Positions 17,723 to 26,014 of a DNA stretch of 64,000 nt are shown here, piece by piece; within the stretch, counting starts at the first letter, position 1; each line of letters starts with the position of its first letter. The stretch covers positions 1,240,001 to 1,304,000 of the forward strand of contig NZ_BAMS01000001.1 in NCBI RefSeq assembly GCF_000616095.1, read 5' to 3'. A program made the position numbers and the translations under genes. Source of the stretch: Sneathiella glossodoripedis JCM 23214. GTDB lineage: Bacteria; Pseudomonadota; Alphaproteobacteria; Sneathiellales; Sneathiellaceae. The notes beneath the pieces were generated by a model. That model saw only the letters and a program-made list of their open reading frames with translations. It ran no database searches and was not told the origin of the DNA.

Positions 17723-18370
17723 CTCTTCGACCATTTGCTCAACTTGAGTGATTACATTCTCAGGGGAAATGAATTCTCGCGGGGGTTCAAACCACAAGCC
17801 ATTATCTGCCGTGAAAGGATAGTTTCCCCTAAAAGCTCTCGCTAATATATCGCTGCAGAATTCTAAAATATGGCTGCCGGAATAACCTATTGATCCCACT
17901 TCTGGACGCAATCCAAATCTTATCCTATTTTCTTTCGAAATGTCCCAATAAGCAGAATGACAATTATCTAGCCGATCATGAAGTTCTCTCATTCGCATAG
18001 CGAAAATGTCGTTTTTTGCACTAGATTCGAGGCCTTTCAGAGAACTAAGTTGTATGTTTGTTAAGTTTGCTGCTTCAAGAGCACCACTCTGAAAACCAGA
18101 CTCAGATAGCAATATGCCTCGGTCCGCACCCAAATCTGAAACAATGGTTCGCAATCCAAGTACATGAAGTTTGGAAATTGGTGCGCTCCATAACTTGCAT
18201 TCCACGATCCAAGTAACTTCAAAACCTAAATGCTCCGATCTGACAAGCACATCAACGTCGTGCTTTGTCCTAGCGCCCTTCATTGTAACATCGGTGGCTG
18301 CTTCCAAACCAAGCGACTGAAAGAACCCTGCAGTGTCTTCTTGATACTGCTTCCATTCAGGTGATGGCAT
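17684..18370 (-). CDS. Mrr-like PD-(D/E)xK nuclease
   Basis: A 228-residue protein with the restriction-endonuclease-like fold near its N-terminus: KHDVDVLV (D38, D40), then WIVECKLW (E57, K59), which is the PD-(D/E)xK metal site seen in Mrr-type nucleases. A conserved [20 protein letters not shown] segment follows, as in Mrr_cat proteins where it shapes the active site. The C-terminal half is unassigned. It follows the HEPN-like gene by 60 bases on the same strand, so the two probably form an operon. A DNA-cleaving defence role is likely; the trigger is unknown. Confidence 0.75.
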   Translation of the reverse strand: MPSPEWKQYQEDTAGFFQSLGLEAATDVTMKGARTKHDVDVLVRSEHLGFEVTWIVECKLWSAPISKLHVLGLRTIVSDLGADRGILLSESGFQSGALEAANLTNIQLSSLKGLESSAKNDIFAMRMRELHDRLDNCHSAYWDISKENRIRFGLRPEVGSIGYSGSHILEFCSDILARAFRGNYPFTADNGLWFEPPREFISPENVITQVEQMVEELESKLAAVSRTS

Positions 18371-18430
18371 TCATCCACTCACTTGCATATCGTAATAAGG
18401 GAACCCAATGCGAATAAGAAAGAAACGATT

Positions 18431-19033
18431 TCATTTCTCTACAATCATAGTTTCTGCAATATTTATCATTTCTTCAGCATAATTAATCGCTAGGCTTGCC
18501 ACTGAAATTGGATCATTTTGATATAGCTCTGTATCTAAATGAGAAGTTGGTACCGGAAATCTTTTTTTTGAACGTTGGCAAGTCACATCCACAAGGTAGA
18601 TTCCTGGAGCGTGAATCCTAAAAAGCTCTTCACCAGCTTTAGCATTCGCGGGAGCTATCACTTCTAATCGATTGTCTTTATGGCCTGACCTGACTACTTT
18701 GGCACCTTTTCCTACCGCTTCAATTCTGAATCCGGTCTTATCAGTTGTACCGATCAACGTATGCTCTTCGGAGTTACGTGCTTGTTGAACATATGAGAGA
18801 AGTGGATCAGTTCTCCTTTCATGTTTGATCTTGTCATACCAAGCCTTACTTTTGCTATCTGCTTTGGCGCCTTGCTCTAGTTTTGAAAAAATAGTGTTCA
18901 ATAAATTTAGAAAATCTTCCCAAGAAGCTTCAAATTCTTCGAAAGAGAATGAGCGATCTTTAATCATTTGCTCAAGTTTTTCTTTGGAACGGTTCAAGCG
19001 CCCCTTTGCATCCTTCACTGCTTTTGCTTCCAT
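18431..19033 (-). CDS. HEPN-like protein with RNxxEH motif, probable RNase
   Basis: A 200-residue protein of a family found widely but not characterised. The N-terminal 95 residues are helical (LNRSKEKLEQMIKDRSFSFE, FLNLLNTIFSKLEQGAK) and end in YVQQARNSEEH, where R86 and H91 form the Rx4-6H motif of HEPN ribonucleases. The C-terminal half is beta-rich (TGFRIEAVGKGAKVVRSG). HEPN proteins act as RNA-cleaving toxins in toxin-antitoxin, abortive infection and CRISPR-linked systems. It is the first gene of an apparent operon with the PD-(D/E)xK nuclease. Confidence 0.55.
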   Translation of the reverse strand: MEAKAVKDAKGRLNRSKEKLEQMIKDRSFSFEEFEASWEDFLNLLNTIFSKLEQGAKADSKSKAWYDKIKHERRTDPLLSYVQQARNSEEHTLIGTTDKTGFRIEAVGKGAKVVRSGHKDNRLEVIAPANAKAGEELFRIHAPGIYLVDVTCQRSKKRFPVPTSHLDTELYQNDPISVASLAINYAEEMINIAETMIVEK

Positions 19034-19164
19034 TCTCTAATTGTACACTAATTAGGAGATATGCGAAAAGCTTAAATCACTGTTTCCGATTTCGTTTGCT
19101 GACGCTATGATTTTTTCTGGATAAGACAATTCAGCGTTGAATTTATTGACAACGATCAAAAATT

Positions 19165-19184
19165 GGTCACACAATGGTACCACA
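19165..19184 (+). repeat. arm-type repeat at right island end
   Basis: ggtcacacaatggtaccaca matches the left-end 20-mer at 9834-9853 with a single A/T difference and in the same orientation. It ends 83 bases before attR, close to the left-end spacing. It is likely an integrase or excisionase site. Confidence 0.6.
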
Positions 19185-19267
19185 TCTGGCGCTCAATGGT
19201 GTTGCCATTGGACTTGAACAGGTAAGTTTTTCTGAGGTTTTAGGCCGCTTCGCGTTTTTTACTGCGG

Positions 19268-19285
19268 ATCCTGCCACCCCAGCCA
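19268..19285 (+). repeat. attR core: 18-bp copy of tRNA-Gln 3' end
   Basis: An exact direct copy of 9738-9755. No tRNA body lies upstream of it, so this is the duplicated end left by integration. It sets the island as about 9.5 kb. Confidence 0.92.
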
Positions 19286-19360
19286 ACCTTCCAAATCGCA
19301 CTATTCAGCCATTCAAGGTCTCTCGATAACCAAGTTTTAGGCTTGTTCACTGCCAATTGC

Positions 19361-19379
19361 GGGAACATTGTGGGAGCAT
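19361..19379 (+). repeat. tandem decamer 76 bases right of attR
   Basis: gggaacattgtgggagcat is an imperfect tandem repeat (GGGAACATT / GTGGGAGCAT). It has the look of arm sites of a different integrase family and sits at the same distance from attR as the left arm sits from attL. It may be left from a second element at the same tRNA. Confidence 0.3.
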
Positions 19380-19397
19380 GTCAAACTCAAGATGGCC

Positions 19398-20219
19398 CTA
19401 AAGTTTCTCCTGATTAGAGGGATCATCTTCTGACGCTGTCAATTTGAAGCCAAAATCACCAAGAACTAACGTGACTGAAATTGAGGTGTAAACAGCATAG
19501 AAGAAGAATGAGATAGTTTGTCTAACTGGTTGGAAATAAAAATAGACTGTGTCATATCCAATTTTGCTTGTTAAGTTAAATGCACGAGCGAGTTCCACAG
19601 CTCCAATGGCAAACAAAAATTCAATACTAACCAGCATAACTAAGCCAACGAATATCGCTACGAAAGTCATCAAGAACGGGATTGGAAGTGTTTCATTCAA
19701 GCCAATTGATTTGGGGAGATTGCTAGGCTTCACATTCTTAATGACGAATATCAATGAAGTGAGCGTCACGGTAATCGGAATGGTATGCAAGTGACCTTGG
19801 TTGCTCAATAGATTGAGGTAGTAGGTGAGGTCATCACGAACGGGTAAATTTGAAAAGATACTTTTATATGCTAGGCAGAACGCTACAGAGATCGCAACAA
19901 TTAGAGGTATTAAAGTAAGCGAAAATAAGGGGTATTGAGTGCGAAGGCCATGTTTTGCCGCTAAGTTTTGCTTCAATAAAAAAAGGCACCACACTAACAA
20001 ACTGAAAGAAAATGCAATTGCATGACCATAGATGACAAAGCTTATTTGTCCAAACAAGCCGAGTATCTTGTGGTCTGGATATATCGAGTTTAGTGAAATA
20101 CTGCTTATTATCGTAAAGGGTAGCCACGTGAGTAAGCACATCCACGCATTTTGGTTTACGATGCGAATAGATGGTTTTATTGAAGCAAGTAATTTGTCTT
20201 TGTAAGGATGGTTAGACAT
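19398..20219 (-). CDS. polytopic membrane protein, unknown
   Basis: About 273 residues with roughly six hydrophobic segments (for example LTWLPFTIISSISL, FVIYGHAIAFSFSLLVWCLF and FVAIFVGLVMLVSIEFLFAIG). I do not recognise the family. The start is placed at the ATG 20217-20219 because AAAGGCAACG precedes it; a longer frame from 20258 lacks this. It lies just outside attR, beside a lipoprotein gene on the same strand, so the pair may be accessory genes from another element. Confidence 0.6.
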   Translation of the reverse strand: MSNHPYKDKLLASIKPSIRIVNQNAWMCLLTWLPFTIISSISLNSIYPDHKILGLFGQISFVIYGHAIAFSFSLLVWCLFLLKQNLAAKHGLRTQYPLFSLTLIPLIVAISVAFCLAYKSIFSNLPVRDDLTYYLNLLSNQGHLHTIPITVTLTSLIFVIKNVKPSNLPKSIGLNETLPIPFLMTFVAIFVGLVMLVSIEFLFAIGAVELARAFNLTSKIGYDTVYFYFQPVRQTISFFFYAVYTSISVTLVLGDFGFKLTASEDDPSNQEKL

Positions 20220-20286
20220 CGTTGCCTTTAAGCATAAGAGCAAACTCCCCTTTTCCAATAAAGAGAAATTATAGGGTAGCTAAGGG

Positions 20287-20733
20287 TTAACGTTGTCGTG
20301 CACAGTAGTCACGAAATACAGGTGATAACCTTCCATCCTTTTCGTTGGGGTCTCGAGTTACAGTTCTGGTGTAGAAGTTAATGCCCTCTTTAAGCAATGC
20401 TAGATACATTGGGTTCAGGCATATCTTGCGGAGTTCGTAAGTGTAGAAAACCCTATCACTGGCAATCGCAGACTTATAGTTGTCGTACACAAAAGTTGTG
20501 ACGATATCATTACCCACCAAGTCAACGCTTTGAATAGTCAGAACATCAACAGTTTTTGGAAGGTTGCTGTTTGCATCCTTGAGATACTTTGCCACAAGCG
20601 GACTCAAACGTTCATTTGTTTCAGCTGTTGCCGTTTTAGAAACTGCATGAGATTTATGGGTACCATTCGTGTCGCTCGAAGTAGTACAGCTTGTCAACAA
20701 TAACAGCATGACGAAGGGATAAAGCAGCTTCAA
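20287..20733 (-). CDS. small lipoprotein, paralogue of the gene at 13369-13830
   Basis: About 148 residues. I chose the TTG at 20733 because GGAG lies just upstream and it yields a clean lipoprotein signal peptide (YPFVMLLLLTSC); the frame extends to 20751. The mature part shares a layout with the island lipoprotein at 13369-13830: YLKDANSNLPKTVDVL, then VFYTYELRKICLNPMYLALL, then KEGINFY and a terminal DYC. The cysteine pair is conserved between the two. Function unknown. It precedes the membrane-protein gene on the same strand. Confidence 0.6.
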   Translation of the reverse strand: MKLLYPFVMLLLLTSCTTSSDTNGTHKSHAVSKTATAETNERLSPLVAKYLKDANSNLPKTVDVLTIQSVDLVGNDIVTTFVYDNYKSAIASDRVFYTYELRKICLNPMYLALLKEGINFYTRTVTRDPNEKDGRLSPVFRDYCARQR

Positions 20734-20751
20734 TGTAATTCTCCAACTCAA

Positions 20752-21213
20752 AAGGGGCAGTACGAAGAGGTCATAAAATCAACTTCTCTTGTTAACTACA
20801 GTAATTTTTCCAAGCTTGTCATATCGAGTAGGTGTTGTGCAATTAAGAATTGAGTATTCTGTATACTGATGCTCTTCCAATTCTAAGTTCTTTGGCTATC
20901 TTCGTTGCCCTTTGAGGTCTCTACAATGTCTCCTGAGTACCTAATAGAGCGTACTAGGTGGTCTAATTGGTTCGCGACTTTGGTATACTAGCGCCAACTA
21001 AGAGGTAATTTTATGCTTGAGGCAGTTCCTGCCACTGTTCTTAACTATTAGTTATAGGTAAGCTTCCATTCAGAGTTCGCTCCTGTAGTAAATTCAAAGC
21101 GCAATGTACTGTAATTGCCTTCTCCGCAATGGAATGTGTTCGGCCTTTTCATCTGGGGGGCAAGGCGTTAGACTGCGGGACTTTTCTACTTATTGATATT
21201 GTGAGGGCGGGTT
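20752..21213. other. non-coding stretch between accessory genes and lemA
   Basis: No substantial gene is seen. A 12-codon frame (21013-21051, MLEAVPATVLNY) has an AAGAGG ribosome site 7 bases upstream and a TATACT hexamer at about 20988-20993. It could be a leader peptide but has no clear target. No third copy of the tRNA-Gln core repeat is present. Confidence 0.35.
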
Positions 21214-21780
21214 GTGTTGACGTTTTTTATTGTCGCGGGTGTTGTTCTGGGGCTGGTATATGGCTGGTATGCAACGATTATTTCGCGTCGCAACAAGGCT
21301 CTTGAGGCGTTGTCAGGGATTGATGTGCAATTGCAGAAGCGATCCGATTTGATCCCAAGTATCCTGAAAATTGCCAAGAAATTCATGGAGCATGAAAAAG
21401 AGCTGATCACAGAGGTGACAGAGCTTCGTACCCGAATGGAGGCTGGATATGACGCGCGCGACCCAAACGCGGTCGGGGAGCATTTGCAGGCCGCTGAAAA
21501 ATTGGGCGGTGCTATGGGGAAGCTGATGGTCGCTGTGGAAGCTTACCCGGATTTGAAATCCAGTGACAACATGGTGCAGGCGCAGCGGACCTATAATGAG
21601 GTTGAGGCGCAAATTTCGGCCGCACGTCGGTTTTATAACGCGTCTGTCTCTCAGCTAAATACATCAATTCAAATATTTCCGGGCACGTTTATCGCGCAGA
21701 TGGCGGGTGTTGAGCCAATGCCATTCTACGAGGCGGATGATGGGGCAAAAGCGCCTGTAGATGCGAGCGATTATCTGTAA
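21214..21780 (+). CDS. LemA family protein
   Basis: A 188-residue LemA protein with one N-terminal membrane segment (FFIVAGVVLGLVYGWY), followed by helical arms: NKALEALSGIDVQLQKRSDL, then the conserved RTYNEVEAQISAARRFYNAS and a Phe-Pro region (IQIFPGTFIAQMAGVEP). The start is a GTG with gagggcggg upstream. It is followed by a DUF3137 gene after 3 bases, a common pairing. The cellular role of LemA is unclear. Confidence 0.93.
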   Translation: MLTFFIVAGVVLGLVYGWYATIISRRNKALEALSGIDVQLQKRSDLIPSILKIAKKFMEHEKELITEVTELRTRMEAGYDARDPNAVGEHLQAAEKLGGAMGKLMVAVEAYPDLKSSDNMVQAQRTYNEVEAQISAARRFYNASVSQLNTSIQIFPGTFIAQMAGVEPMPFYEADDGAKAPVDASDYL

Positions 21781-21783
21781 TCC

Positions 21784-22815
21784 ATGGGGCATTTTAATAA
21801 TATTCTGAGCCTGTTGACGGGGAAATATCGCACGTTCAGCGGTTTGCCAGTCGACTTCACCGAAGCCAGGGATTATGAGGCGGGTTTTGCCGCTCATTAT
21901 GACGCCTATGTACGGCCTCATGTGGATCAGTATGAAGCCAACCGTCTAAAGGCGTTAAAGGCAGCAACGACCCGTTGCCGGGCAAGTGTCATGCTGTTTC
22001 TGACAGTCATTCCGCTGTTGCTTGTGTTTGTTGCGCCCCACATGTCGGACCCGGAAGATCTTATTCTGTTTATTGTGGTGCCGATGGGGTTTGCTGCCGT
22101 TGTCGTATATTATCCAATCCGTTGCTATAAGAGAAATGTCAAGACTGGCGTGTTTCCGGACATCATCTCATTTTTAGGGGATTTTTCTTATTCACCCAGT
22201 TGCCCTGGCCGAGTAAAGGGTCTAGAGGCAACCGGCCTTGTTCCCAGCCATGATCGGGAGACGAGCGAAGATGAAATTCGTGGAGTTTACAAAGGGGTCG
22301 CGATTGATTTTTTCGAAACGCTCTTAAAGAGACGCACTCAGGATAGTAAAGGGCGAACAAAATATACGACGGTTTTCGACGGCATTTTTATTTCCCTGTC
22401 CTTTCAAAAACCTTTCCGGGGGCGAACACTTGTTCAAAAAGACAAGGGGCGTGTTGGAAACTGGTTTAAGAATACTTTTGGCTCACTGGAGCGGGTCGCG
22501 CTGGAGGACCCTCATTTTGAAAAAATTTTTGAGGTTTACAGTGATGACCAGATTGAAGCCCGGTATTTATTGACCCCTTCCTTTATGGAGCGGCTGAAAG
22601 CGCTTAGTGAGAATTTTGGCGGGCGCGATTTGGAATGTTGTTTTTACCGCGAGCAATTGGTGATCAAACTCTCCATGAGGGAAGATTTGTTTGAGCCCGG
22701 ATCCATTTTTATGCCTGAGGATTTTATGGATGACGCGAGGCGGATACTGGCTGACATGCAGCATATTTTCGCTGTCGTTGATGTTTTGCAACTGGACGAA
22801 AATACCGGTCTGTAA
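21784..22815 (+). CDS. DUF3137-type membrane protein
   Basis: A 343-residue protein with two central membrane segments (SVMLFLTVIPLLLVFV, then LILFIVVPMGFAAVVVYYPI) at about residues 75-115. A C-terminal cytosolic domain carries the DUF3137 features (GVYKGVAIDFFETLL, FDGIFISLSFQKPF, FEVYSDDQIEARYLLTPSFM). The family usually lies next to lemA, as here. No function is established. Confidence 0.88.
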   Translation: MGHFNNILSLLTGKYRTFSGLPVDFTEARDYEAGFAAHYDAYVRPHVDQYEANRLKALKAATTRCRASVMLFLTVIPLLLVFVAPHMSDPEDLILFIVVPMGFAAVVVYYPIRCYKRNVKTGVFPDIISFLGDFSYSPSCPGRVKGLEATGLVPSHDRETSEDEIRGVYKGVAIDFFETLLKRRTQDSKGRTKYTTVFDGIFISLSFQKPFRGRTLVQKDKGRVGNWFKNTFGSLERVALEDPHFEKIFEVYSDDQIEARYLLTPSFMERLKALSENFGGRDLECCFYREQLVIKLSMREDLFEPGSIFMPEDFMDDARRILADMQHIFAVVDVLQLDENTGL

Positions 22816-22824
22816 GAATTCTTT

Positions 22825-23103
22825 TTATGACAGTTTGGAGTGAGTGCCGTCGCAATAAGGGGGCGTTTTCGTTTGTTTGCAAAGGCACAGGGCTACTGGT
22901 TTTTCACGCTTGCAAGTGAACTCAACAGGTTCGAAAGGAGTGTCTTTGTGGGATCCATCGCAAAAAGGTTGTTTTGCTGATTTCCCGCACTGGCACCACC
23001 AGTATGTTTTCCCCATATCCAGTTTGAGAATTTTAGGTTTCCTGTCCGCGATCTGAGGTTTTGTCATATGTTTGCTGCCCGTTTGTTCAATTGGGTTGAT
23101 CAT
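22825..23103 (-). CDS. CDGSH iron-sulfur protein, two-motif type
   Basis: A 92-residue protein with two CDGSH-type [2Fe-2S] sites: CQCGKSAKQPFCDGSH, then CLCKQTKTPPYCDGTH, each with the 3Cys-1His ligand set. Bacterial tandem CDGSH proteins handle Fe-S or redox balance. A later start (MTKPQIADRK, 12 residues in) would also make a good protein. It stands between DUF3137 and fadD. Confidence 0.92.
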   Translation of the reverse strand: MINPIEQTGSKHMTKPQIADRKPKILKLDMGKTYWWCQCGKSAKQPFCDGSHKDTPFEPVEFTCKREKPVALCLCKQTKTPPYCDGTHSKLS

Positions 23104-23151
23104 ACGGCACTATAACAGATTTTTCTTAAATTGTGTTTCGAATTAGCCAAG

Positions 23152-23181
23152 AAAAAAGCGGGCATTTCTACCCGCTTTTTT
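23152..23181 (-). terminator. terminator after fadD (symmetrical)
   Basis: AAAAAAGCGGG and CCCGCTTTTTT pair around an 8-base loop. On the minus strand the stem is followed by a T run, just after the fadD stop. Confidence 0.8.
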
Positions 23182-23196
23182 GTGGAAAGTTATGCG

Positions 23197-24834
23197 CTAA
23201 TTGGCATCCCTGAGTTCCCGGCGCAGAATTTTACCAACCGCTGATTTGGGAATCTCGTTCGTAAACACGATATGCTTAGGAACTTTGTAGGCGGTAAGGT
23301 TTTTGCGGCAGTAGTCTTCAATTGCTTCCGCGGTTACTTCTGTTCCCGGTTTTTTAACAACAAAAAGTTTGACCGCTTCACCGGTGCGTTCATCCGGAAC
23401 GCCAATGCAGGCGCATTCAGCGATCTCTTCAATTTCGGCGGCTACCGCTTCAATCTCATTTGGGAAAACATTGAAGCCTGATACCAAGATCATGTCTTTC
23501 TTGCGATCAACAATGTGGAAATACCCATCTTCCGACATATAGGCGACATCACCGGTCTTAAAGAAGCCATCTTCTGTCATAACCTCTGCTGTCGCATCAT
23601 CACGCTTCCAATACCCCTTCATGACCTGAGGTCCGCGCGCGCAGATTTCGCCCGTTTCACCCTGAGGGACATCATTTCCCTGATCGTCGCGTATGGCGAT
23701 GTCTGTCATGGGCAGAGGGATGCCGATCGAGCTTCTGAATTCAGTGGCGTTCGGCGGATTGAAAGTCAAAATGGGCGAAGTCTCCGAAAGGCCGTAACCT
23801 TCGCGAATATGAGAGCCGGTCAAGGCTTTCCAGCGATCAGAAATTGCTTTTTGAACAGCCGTCCCACCGCCAGCAGCGTTGCGCAGGTTAGAAAAGTCAC
23901 ATTCTTCTATGCCAGGGGTCATCAACAATCCCGCGTACAGCGTGTTCACGCCAGTAAAGACACTGAACTTGTGCTTCTTAAGTTCTTCAACAAACGCCGG
24001 CATATCCCGTGGGTTGGTGATAAGCACGTTTTTCGCACCCGCAAGGAAGTAAGTGATGAAATTCACCATTAAAGCAAATATGTGATAGAGGGGTAGGGCG
24101 GTGATAACGATTTCGTTGCCTTCCTGCACGAGACTCCCTGCAAAAGATCGATATTGCATGACATTGGCGACCAGATTGCCGTGGGTAAGCATGGCGCCCT
24201 TTGAAAGGCCAGTAGTCCCGCCAGTATATTGCAAAAATATCAGGTCATCCTGATTAATGTCGACTGGGTTAAAGGGTAGGTTTTCACCTTCATTCAGAGC
24301 CTTTTGAAAGTCGATTGCATTTGTAATGCGCGCGTCAACAGGGGGGCTTGGCAGGTTCGGATTGCAAAGATCGCCGAGCGCGACAGTAATTATGTTTTTA
24401 ACAGGTGTTTCCTCTAATATTTCCGCCAGGACAGGTGTGGAGCCGCTGAAGATAATGATGGTTTCAACATCTGCATCGATCAGCTGATGTCTAAGTTCTC
24501 TGGGTGTATAGAGCGGATTAACATTGACCTGAACCAGACCCGCACGCAAAATTCCCAGCATTGATGTGGGAAAGCCCATGATGTTCGGCATCATAACGGC
24601 TACACGGTCACCTTTTTTGTGACCGAGCGCAGATTGCAGATACGCGGCTATTTTACGGGAAGCGACATCAAGGTCAGAATAGGTGAGGTCAAATCCGAAA
24701 TTTTGGAATGCGATTTGCGGTCCGAATTTCGCGATCGCCTCATCAAACATTGCGACTACATTCGGATAGGCTTTGACGTCAACCTCTTTGGGAATTTCAG
24801 ATCCGTAATGCTGATACCATACTTTTTCTGACAT
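23197..24834 (-). CDS. fadD: long-chain fatty acid-CoA ligase
   Basis: A 545-residue AMP-forming acyl-CoA synthetase that activates fatty acids for beta-oxidation. The AMP-binding loop YTGGTTGLSKGAMLTHGN lies near residue 205. Other motifs are EGYGLSETSP near 340, GEICARGPQVMKGYW near 395, the hinge region DRKKDMILVSGFNVFPNEIE and the C-terminal lysine in SAVGKILRRELR. The N-terminal start VWYQHYGSEIPKEVD is typical of proteobacterial FadD. It has its own terminator. Confidence 0.95.
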   Translation of the reverse strand: MSEKVWYQHYGSEIPKEVDVKAYPNVVAMFDEAIAKFGPQIAFQNFGFDLTYSDLDVASRKIAAYLQSALGHKKGDRVAVMMPNIMGFPTSMLGILRAGLVQVNVNPLYTPRELRHQLIDADVETIIIFSGSTPVLAEILEETPVKNIITVALGDLCNPNLPSPPVDARITNAIDFQKALNEGENLPFNPVDINQDDLIFLQYTGGTTGLSKGAMLTHGNLVANVMQYRSFAGSLVQEGNEIVITALPLYHIFALMVNFITYFLAGAKNVLITNPRDMPAFVEELKKHKFSVFTGVNTLYAGLLMTPGIEECDFSNLRNAAGGGTAVQKAISDRWKALTGSHIREGYGLSETSPILTFNPPNATEFRSSIGIPLPMTDIAIRDDQGNDVPQGETGEICARGPQVMKGYWKRDDATAEVMTEDGFFKTGDVAYMSEDGYFHIVDRKKDMILVSGFNVFPNEIEAVAAEIEEIAECACIGVPDERTGEAVKLFVVKKPGTEVTAEAIEDYCRKNLTAYKVPKHIVFTNEIPKSAVGKILRRELRDAN

Positions 24835-24909
24835 GATGTTGTTTCTTCCTTAGATGTTTATTTGTTATTTGGGTGTGTCGCCCTCTCCCTGTTGAGGGTA
24901 TCTATTTAT

Positions 24910-24930
24910 AAAACCTGTCTCTCACAGGCT
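24910..24930 (-). terminator. weak terminator after oxyR
   Basis: On the minus strand CCTGT-GAGAG-ACAGG is followed by TTTTAT, 42 bases after the oxyR stop. The stem has only five pairs. Confidence 0.45.
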
Positions 24931-24969
24931 CAATTAATATTCGCAATTCTTGCGTATTTGTGATCGGAA

Positions 24970-25878
24970 CTAGTGTTGAGCGCAGTATTTGGACAGCTCG
25001 GATTTGAAAATTTCCATTAGAATCTCAATGTTCGACAATCCTACAAAATTCGGCCTTGTAATGAAGGCGAGAGTTCTGTGGGGACCCGGATCTTTTAAAT
25101 GCAGGGCGCGCAGTTCCGAGTTTTCATGCAGCAACTGGTCCAACGCCATCTGCGGAACTAATGTTGTTCCCATATGTCCTGCGACCATTTGCACAAGTGT
25201 ATTGAGGCTGGTTCCTGCCAGCGAGTTGTCAACATCTGTTGGGGGAAGCTTGCACGCAGATAGCGCATGATCTTTCAGGCAATGACCATCTTTGAGAAGA
25301 AGGAGTTCTGACGCTTTGATTTCCGATCCGGATATTTCACTCTGTCCGGGTTTCGTGTCGTCTTCATGGGCAATGATATAAAAATCTTCTTGCCAGAATT
25401 CAAAAGCATGTAGCCCTAAATGTGCATATGGCAGAGCTAGTATTGCAGTGTCGATTTCGCCATTTCGAACTTTTTCAACCAGAATATGTGATTGTTCTTC
25501 GATAATGGAAAGTTTGAAGGAAGGGTATTGCCGTCGCAACTCAGGCAGGACTTTTGGTAACAGATAAGGGCCGATGGTTGGGATCGTTCCAATGGTCATT
25601 GGGTAGCTCAGAGGAGCTTTCTCGGATTTGGCAAGTAAATATAGATCATCAACTTCCAGCTTTATGCTGCGGGCTTTCTCCAGCACTTTCGCACCCAACG
25701 GTGTGATGAGGACTTTTTTGTTATCCCGCTCAAAAATCTGAATGCCTAATTGGCCTTCCAATTCTGTAAGGGCGGTGCTGAGTGCTGACTGTGAAACACC
25801 ACACTCGATCGCGGCCTGTTTGAAATGGCGAGTTTTTGCGATTGCGAGCGCATAAGTCAATTGTTTGAGTGTGATCAT
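24970..25878 (-). CDS. oxyR: hydrogen peroxide-sensing LysR regulator OxyR
   Basis: A LysR-type regulator with an N-terminal winged helix (LKQLTYALAIAKTRHFKQAA, then ECGVSQSALSTALTELE). The peroxide-sensing cysteine pair is in GHCLKDHALSAC, with nine residues between the cysteines spanning the same spacing as Cys199-Cys208 of E. coli OxyR. I chose the ATG at 25876-25878 (MITLKQL), which matches the family start; the frame can extend to 25911, but that would cover a dyad likely to be its operator. It is divergent from ahpC-ahpF, which it probably activates. Confidence 0.93.
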   Translation of the reverse strand: MITLKQLTYALAIAKTRHFKQAAIECGVSQSALSTALTELEGQLGIQIFERDNKKVLITPLGAKVLEKARSIKLEVDDLYLLAKSEKAPLSYPMTIGTIPTIGPYLLPKVLPELRRQYPSFKLSIIEEQSHILVEKVRNGEIDTAILALPYAHLGLHAFEFWQEDFYIIAHEDDTKPGQSEISGSEIKASELLLLKDGHCLKDHALSACKLPPTDVDNSLAGTSLNTLVQMVAGHMGTTLVPQMALDQLLHENSELRALHLKDPGPHRTLAFITRPNFVGLSNIEILMEIFKSELSKYCAQH

Positions 25879-25893
25879 TTTACATTCTAAAAA

Positions 25894-25912
25894 ATTGATC
25901 AATGTTATCAAT
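25894..25912 (+). promoter_or_regulatory. putative OxyR operator between oxyR and ahpC
   Basis: ATTGAT and ATCAAT lie as an inverted repeat with a 7-base spacer, containing the palindrome ATTGATCAAT. This suits a LysR-type or OxyR half-site pair. It lies 16 bases upstream of the oxyR start and about 100 upstream of ahpC. Confidence 0.5.
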
Positions 25913-26014
25913 ATTATTCAATTTACTTTATCGATGCAACTTCTTAAATTCCTCCCCGACACCAATGGTGGTGTCACGAAATTTAGCTTTAACGTTCATC
26001 ACAGGATTTAGAAA

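Larger units (their letters stand above)
19034..19397. other. right end of the island and flank: no gene
   Basis: This stretch holds the promoter side of the HEPN-like gene, the right arm-like repeat (19165-19184), the attR core (19268-19285) and a further tandem decamer (19361-19379). No coding region is supported. Confidence 0.6.

Noticed and set aside
21025-21040. A third copy of the tRNA-Gln core repeat (ttcctgccactgttc)
   Set aside because: Only about eight bases (cctgccac) match, which is expected by chance.
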